DNA of 64,000 nt from Catenuloplanes niger (GTDB lineage: Bacteria > Actinomycetota > Actinomycetes > Mycobacteriales > Micromonosporaceae). Within the stretch, counting starts at the first letter, position 1. Each line of letters starts with the position of its first letter. Of the stretch, positions 60,523 to 64,000 are shown piece by piece. Where the stretch lies: assembly GCF_031458255.1 (NCBI RefSeq), contig NZ_JAVDYC010000001.1, positions 7,736,501 to 7,800,500 on the forward strand, in the 5' to 3' direction. A program made the translations under genes and the position numbers. Under the pieces are notes generated by a model that ran no database searches, was not told the DNA's origin, and was given only the letters and a program-made list of their open reading frames with translations.

Positions 60523-62094
60523 TCAGCGGCGCCGGGCGCGCACCACCACGTCGTGCACGGTGGTGCCCCTGGCGGACCGGGCCCGCTCCTCGGCCACCTC
60601 GATGTCCCATTCGTCCGGCTTGAGGGTGGCGGCGATCTGCGCGGCGGTCATGAACATCTCGGGCAGGTCCGGGCGGTTGAGCTGGGGCTGCGCGACGTCG
60701 GTGTAGCTGTGGTTGACCACGAGCAGCGTGCCGCCCCGCGCGACGCCGGACCCGAGCCGCCGGTACAGGTCCTCGGCCGCGGCGCCGTACATGTGCACGA
60801 AGTGCGTGCTGACCAGGTCGTACGCGCCCGGTTCCGGCGTCCAGTCGCGCAGGTCGCCCACTTCCCAGGTGACCGTCACGCCGGCCTCCGCCGCGCGCTC
60901 GGCGGCGTGGGCCAGCGCGGTCGCGGAGATGTCCACCGCGGTGGTCCGCCAGCCCTGCCGGGCCAGCCAGATCGCGTCACCGCCGTCGCCGCAGCCGGCG
61001 TCCAGCGCGCGGCCGGGGGTGCGGCCGGCGACGTCGCTGACCAGGTGCGGGTTGGGGTCGCCGCTGAACGTGACGCCGTGCTCGGCGTACCGGCGCTCCC
61101 AGTAGTCGCGGGAGTGGAGCTCGGCCGGGTCGTCGCCGCTCACGCCGAGCCGCCGGAACGCGACCGCGCGCCGGGTGTCCTGTTCGATCAGGTCCATGTT
61201 CAGCGCGGCGCCGGCCGACAGGCCACTGCCGGCCGCGATGATCACCTGGGCCATCGGGTCGACGACGTTGCCGGCCGCGAAGACGCCCGGCACGCCGGTG
61301 GCGCCGGTCGGTGCGACCGGGACGAACGCGCCGATCGAGACCGGGCCGATCCGCTTCTCCTCGGCGACGATGCCGAGCCTGGTCAGCAGCCCGTCGCGCG
61401 GCCGCACGCCGGTCTGCACCACGAGTGCGTCCCGGGCGACGACCTCGCCGGACTCCAGGCGGACGCCGGTCAGCCGGTCCTCGGTCACCAGCACGCCGGC
61501 GATCCGGCCCTCGACGACCCGCACCCGGCGCGCCTCCAGCCGCTCACGCTGCTCGTCCGTGATCGGGAACCCGTCGTGCAGGAAGAGCGTGACGTCGTCG
61601 GTCCACTGGCCCCAGAGCAACGCGCCGTGCACCGCCATCGGGCCGGTCGCGACGATGCCGATCGCCCGGTCGCGGACCTCGTAGCCGTGGCAGTACGGGC
61701 AGTGCAGCACGTCGCGGCCCCACCGCTCGGCGAGCCCGGGGATGTCCGGCAGTTCGTCGACGAGGCCGGTCGTGACGAGCACCCGTCGCGCCCGGACGGA
61801 CACCTCGGTCGTGGTGACGGTGAAGCCGTGGTCGGCGTCGCCGGTCACGTCCGTGACGGCCGCGTCCAGGAACTCGCCGCCGTAGGACGCCACCTCCGCG
61901 CGGCCGGCCCGCAGCAGCTCGGCCGGGGGCGTGTTCTCCCGGCCCAGGTAGTTGTGCACGTGCCCGGCCGGCGCGTTGCGCGGCTCGCCCGCGTCGACGA
62001 CCAGCACCGAGCGGCGCGCCCGGGTGAGCGCGAGCGCACCGCTCAGACCGGCGGCCCCGCCGCCGATGACCACTACGTCGTACTGCTCTTTCAC
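60523..62094 (-). CDS. Thioredoxin reductase-like flavoprotein fused to a SAM methyltransferase
   Basis: 523 residues. Residues 1-300 are a thioredoxin-reductase-type FAD/NAD(P)H enzyme: VVIGGGAAGLSGALAL, redox-active CPYC (132-135), and TGVPGVFAAGNV for FAD binding. Residues about 325-523 are a class I methyltransferase: WERRYAEHG, ALDAGCGDGGDAIWLA (motif I, about 363-377), TAVDIS and VSTHFVHM. The two halves belong to tellurite/selenium or thiol-handling families separately; together they suggest reduction followed by methylation of one substrate, such as a chalcogen or thiol compound. GAGGAGG lies 8 nt before GTG at 62094. Confidence 0.9.
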   Translation of the reverse strand: MKEQYDVVVIGGGAAGLSGALALTRARRSVLVVDAGEPRNAPAGHVHNYLGRENTPPAELLRAGRAEVASYGGEFLDAAVTDVTGDADHGFTVTTTEVSVRARRVLVTTGLVDELPDIPGLAERWGRDVLHCPYCHGYEVRDRAIGIVATGPMAVHGALLWGQWTDDVTLFLHDGFPITDEQRERLEARRVRVVEGRIAGVLVTEDRLTGVRLESGEVVARDALVVQTGVRPRDGLLTRLGIVAEEKRIGPVSIGAFVPVAPTGATGVPGVFAAGNVVDPMAQVIIAAGSGLSAGAALNMDLIEQDTRRAVAFRRLGVSGDDPAELHSRDYWERRYAEHGVTFSGDPNPHLVSDVAGRTPGRALDAGCGDGGDAIWLARQGWRTTAVDISATALAHAAERAAEAGVTVTWEVGDLRDWTPEPGAYDLVSTHFVHMYGAAAEDLYRRLGSGVARGGTLLVVNHSYTDVAQPQLNRPDLPEMFMTAAQIAATLKPDEWDIEVAEERARSARGTTVHDVVVRARRR

Positions 62095-62110
62095 GGTCCT
62101 GCCTCCTCGT

Positions 62111-62175
62111 TCTCGCTGTGAACGAGAGTGGCCCGGCCCGGTCCTCCGCGGCAAGAAAGCTTGCCGTTCTGGCAA
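62111..62175. promoter_or_regulatory. Cluster of inverted repeats upstream of the reductase-methyltransferase gene
   Basis: TCTCG-N7-CGAGA (62111-62127), CGGCAAG-N4-CTTGCCG (62149-62166) and TTGCC-N5-GGCAA (62161-62175). The second may terminate dhaKL transcription; the first and third may be operators. The region lies between dhaL and the fusion gene on the same strand. Confidence 0.45.
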
Positions 62176-62178
62176 AAG

Positions 62179-62760
62179 TCAGGCCAGCGCCCGGAAGATC
62201 AGCGCGGTCGACGTCGCTCCCGGATCCTGGTGACCGATGCTGCGTTCACCGAGGTACGACGCGCGTCCCTTGCGGGCCTGCAGATCGGTGGTCGCACGCG
62301 CGGCCTCCTCCGCCGCGGTGGCGGCCGCCTGCGGGCCCTTCCGGCGGAACGCCGCCACGGCCGGCAACCACGCGTCGACCATGGTCTTGTCGCCGGGCTG
62401 CGCGCCGCCCAGTTTCCGGATCGCGGCCAGCCCGGCGTCGAGCGCGTCGCCGAGCTGCTCCGTGGTGACGTCCGGGCTGGTCAGCGTCTTGCCCATGGCC
62501 CGGAACGCGGAGCCGTAGAGCGGTCCGGAGGCACCGCCGACCTTGGAGATCAGCGTGGCGCCGGTCTTGGTCAGCACGTCACCGACGGTGTGTGCCTCGA
62601 ACCCGTCCAGCGCCACCCGGACGGCCGCGAAGCCGCGCTTCAGGTTCGCGCCGTGGTCGCCGTCGCCGATCGCGGAGTCCAGCCGGGTCAGCGTCTCCGC
62701 CTCCGCCTCCACGGTCTCGGCGATCGCCGCGATCCACTCGCGCGCCTGCTCGACGTTCAC
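62179..62760 (-). CDS. dhaL: Dihydroxyacetone kinase subunit DhaL
   Basis: 193 residues. SAIGDGDHGANL (Asp33, Asp35 and His36) holds the tightly bound ADP-Mg, and GGASGPLYGSAF is the second nucleotide loop. In PTS-dependent kinases, DhaL-ADP is rephosphorylated by DhaM and passes phosphate to dihydroxyacetone on DhaK. GTG at 62760 lies 2 nt after the dhaK stop. Confidence 0.95.
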   Translation of the reverse strand: MNVEQAREWIAAIAETVEAEAETLTRLDSAIGDGDHGANLKRGFAAVRVALDGFEAHTVGDVLTKTGATLISKVGGASGPLYGSAFRAMGKTLTSPDVTTEQLGDALDAGLAAIRKLGGAQPGDKTMVDAWLPAVAAFRRKGPQAAATAAEEAARATTDLQARKGRASYLGERSIGHQDPGATSTALIFRALA

Positions 62761-62762
62761 GA

Positions 62763-63755
62763 TCAGACCCCCCAGCGCAGGCCGGCGGTACGGACGGGAG
62801 CGTCCCACAACCGCAGGATCTCGTCGTCCGCGTGGCAGATCGTGAGCGACGCCCCGGCCATGTCCAGGCTGGTGACGTAGTTGCCGACGAGATTCCGGGC
62901 GATCTCGACGTCCCGCTCGGCCAGGAGCGCCGCGACCTCGCCGTAGAGCAGGTAGAGCTCCAGCAGCGGGGTGCCGCCGAGGCCGTTGAGCAGCACGATC
63001 GTCCTGCCCTGTGCGGGTTTGGCGGCGAGGATCGCGTCGACCATCACGCGGGCGATCTCGGCCGCCGGGGCGATCTTCGCGCGGCGGCGGCCGGGTTCGC
63101 CGTGGATGCCGACACCGACCTCCATCTCGTCGTCCGGCAGGTCGAAGCCGGGTCGCCCGGCCGCGGGCGTGGTCGCCGCGGTCAGCGCGACCGCGAACGA
63201 GCCGGACCGCTCGTTCACCGCGCGGCCGATCGCGGCCACGTCCTTCAGTGACGCGCCCTCCTCGGCCAGCGCGCCGGTCACCTTCTCCACGATCAGCGTG
63301 GCGCCGGTGCCGCGCCGGCCCGCGGTCCAGGTGGAGTCCCGCACCGCCACGTCGTCGTCGACGAGCACGGTCTCCACCGCGATCCCCTCGTCGCCGGCCA
63401 GCTCCGCCGCCATCTCGAAGTTGAGCACGTCACCGGTGTAGTTCTTGACGATGTGCAGCACGCCCGCGCCGCCGTCGGCCGCGCGCGTGGCGGCCAGGAT
63501 CGCGTCCGGCACCGGGGAGGTGAACACCTCGCCGGCGCAGGCCGCGTCGAGCATGCCCGGGCCGACGAAGCCGCCGTGCAGCGGCTCGTGCCCGGAACCG
63601 CCGCCGGAGACGATGCCCGCCTTGCCGCGGACCGGCGCGTCCCCGCGGATCACCAGTTGATTATCAGGGTCTACACGCAGCTCGGGGTGGGCGGCGGCCA
63701 GACCGGCCAGCGCCTGCGCCACCACCTCACCCGGGTCGTTGATGAACTTCTTCAT
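62763..63755 (-). CDS. dhaK: Dihydroxyacetone kinase subunit DhaK
   Basis: 330 residues. SGGGSGHEPLHGGFVG (His56) and the covalent substrate histidine (His218 in GVGIHGEPG) are both in place. DhaK binds dihydroxyacetone as a hemiaminal and receives phosphate from DhaL. ATG at 63755 follows GGGAG. It is co-transcribed with dhaL and divergent from dhaM. Confidence 0.96.
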   Translation of the reverse strand: MKKFINDPGEVVAQALAGLAAAHPELRVDPDNQLVIRGDAPVRGKAGIVSGGGSGHEPLHGGFVGPGMLDAACAGEVFTSPVPDAILAATRAADGGAGVLHIVKNYTGDVLNFEMAAELAGDEGIAVETVLVDDDVAVRDSTWTAGRRGTGATLIVEKVTGALAEEGASLKDVAAIGRAVNERSGSFAVALTAATTPAAGRPGFDLPDDEMEVGVGIHGEPGRRRAKIAPAAEIARVMVDAILAAKPAQGRTIVLLNGLGGTPLLELYLLYGEVAALLAERDVEIARNLVGNYVTSLDMAGASLTICHADDEILRLWDAPVRTAGLRWGV

Positions 63756-63824
63756 CGGTGCGCTCCCTTCCACCGCTCAGCTTCTCCCGCTGCCCCGGAT
63801 TACGCCAGGCGTTACGATCCCGGC

Positions 63825-64000
63825 ATGGTGGGGATCGTGCTCGTCTCGCACAGCGGCCGGCTCGTGGACGGCCTTCGGGATCTCCTCACCGAGCTGAGCA
63901 AGGGCGTGGTCCCGGTCGAGACGGCCGGCGGCACCACGGACGGCGGGCTCGGCACCAGCGAGGAGCTGATCCTGGGCGCGATCGCGCGCGCCGACCACGG
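63825..64000 (+). CDS. dhaM: PTS-type phosphotransfer subunit DhaM, 3' end cut by window edge
   Basis: The first 58 residues: MVGIVLVSHSGRLVDGLRDL, with the phosphorylated His9, then TAGGTTDGGLGTSEELILGAI, the EIIA-like Dha fold. It passes phosphate from HPr to DhaL-bound ADP, so this kinase draws on phosphoenolpyruvate rather than ATP. It is transcribed away from dhaK across a 69-nt gap. Whether an HPr domain is fused at its C-terminus lies beyond the window. Confidence 0.85.
   Translation, partial: MVGIVLVSHSGRLVDGLRDLLTELSKGVVPVETAGGTTDGGLGTSEELILGAIARADH

Overview
The window is about 73-74% GC with strongly GC-biased third codon positions. Its gene families are typical of filamentous actinomycetes: F420-type enzymes, an AfsR/SARP regulator, a TioE-like double MerR protein, MoxR/DUF58/VWA genes, an Excalibur protein and DUF6194. 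Micromonosporaceae is the most likely family, but this rests on gene content and codon style only. I see no rRNA, tRNA, insertion sequence, prophage or CRISPR array. The layout is ordinary chromosome: short operons, many enzymes and many local regulators.

Layout. 1-9.5 kb: a cut-off F420-type luciferase-like oxidoreductase, an ammonium transporter, a 3Fe-4S ferredoxin, a membrane sulfatase-fold protein, a Tat-exported phospholipase C, and a Tat-exported FAD oxidase. 8.3-11.3 kb: a NarL-type two-component system and a decayed pentapeptide-repeat gene. 11.5-16.3 kb: a five-gene operon (membrane trypsin-like protease, MoxR ATPase, DUF58 and two VWA membrane proteins). 16.2-20.4 kb: barstar-like and SseB-like genes, an MTHFR-like enzyme, a STAS protein, and a divergent SDR/AraC pair. 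20.4-27.1 kb: a secreted protein, a double MerR regulator divergent from an erythromycin esterase-DUF6194 fusion, a threonine dehydratase-like enzyme, a membrane protein, a hairpin repeat array and thymidine kinase. 27.2-34.7 kb: a four-gene ABC exporter operon. 34.7-41 kb: repeats, an F420-type PPOX enzyme, a Na+/H+ antiporter, a MOSC protein, a FabF-type ketosynthase and a GH13 amylase. 41.2-49 kb: a secreted repeat protein, a MerR regulator with coding minisatellites, and an AfsR/SARP regulator divergent from a CBM2-GH5 secreted pair. 49-64 kb: a quinone reductase-like protein, a tightly coupled three-ORF island of lower GC, GAPDH, a GlxA-type regulator, small membrane and Excalibur proteins, a PCD-VOC fusion, a secreted esterase behind a LacI-type operator, a TetR/DUF2306 deletion scar, a GNAT protein, a reductase, a YnfA protein, an ABM protein, a thioredoxin reductase-methyltransferase fusion, and dihydroxyacetone kinase genes (dhaK and dhaL, with dhaM divergent and cut by the edge).

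How things fit together. Clear functional units are the two-component system, the MoxR/VWA operon, the ABC exporter, the secreted CBM2 plus GH5 pair beside its likely SARP regulator, and the dihydroxyacetone kinase system. The most unusual material is small or non-coding. There is a three-ORF mini-operon with TAATG and ATGA overlaps and a leaderless first start (50106-50646). There are 11-bp-spaced heptamers between the SARP gene and the glycosidase pair. A roughly 55-bp dispersed element occurs in three intergenic regions, and several minisatellites occur both in intergenic DNA and inside regulator genes. Three genes are visibly broken: a pentapeptide-repeat protein, a TetR regulator and a DUF2306 protein.
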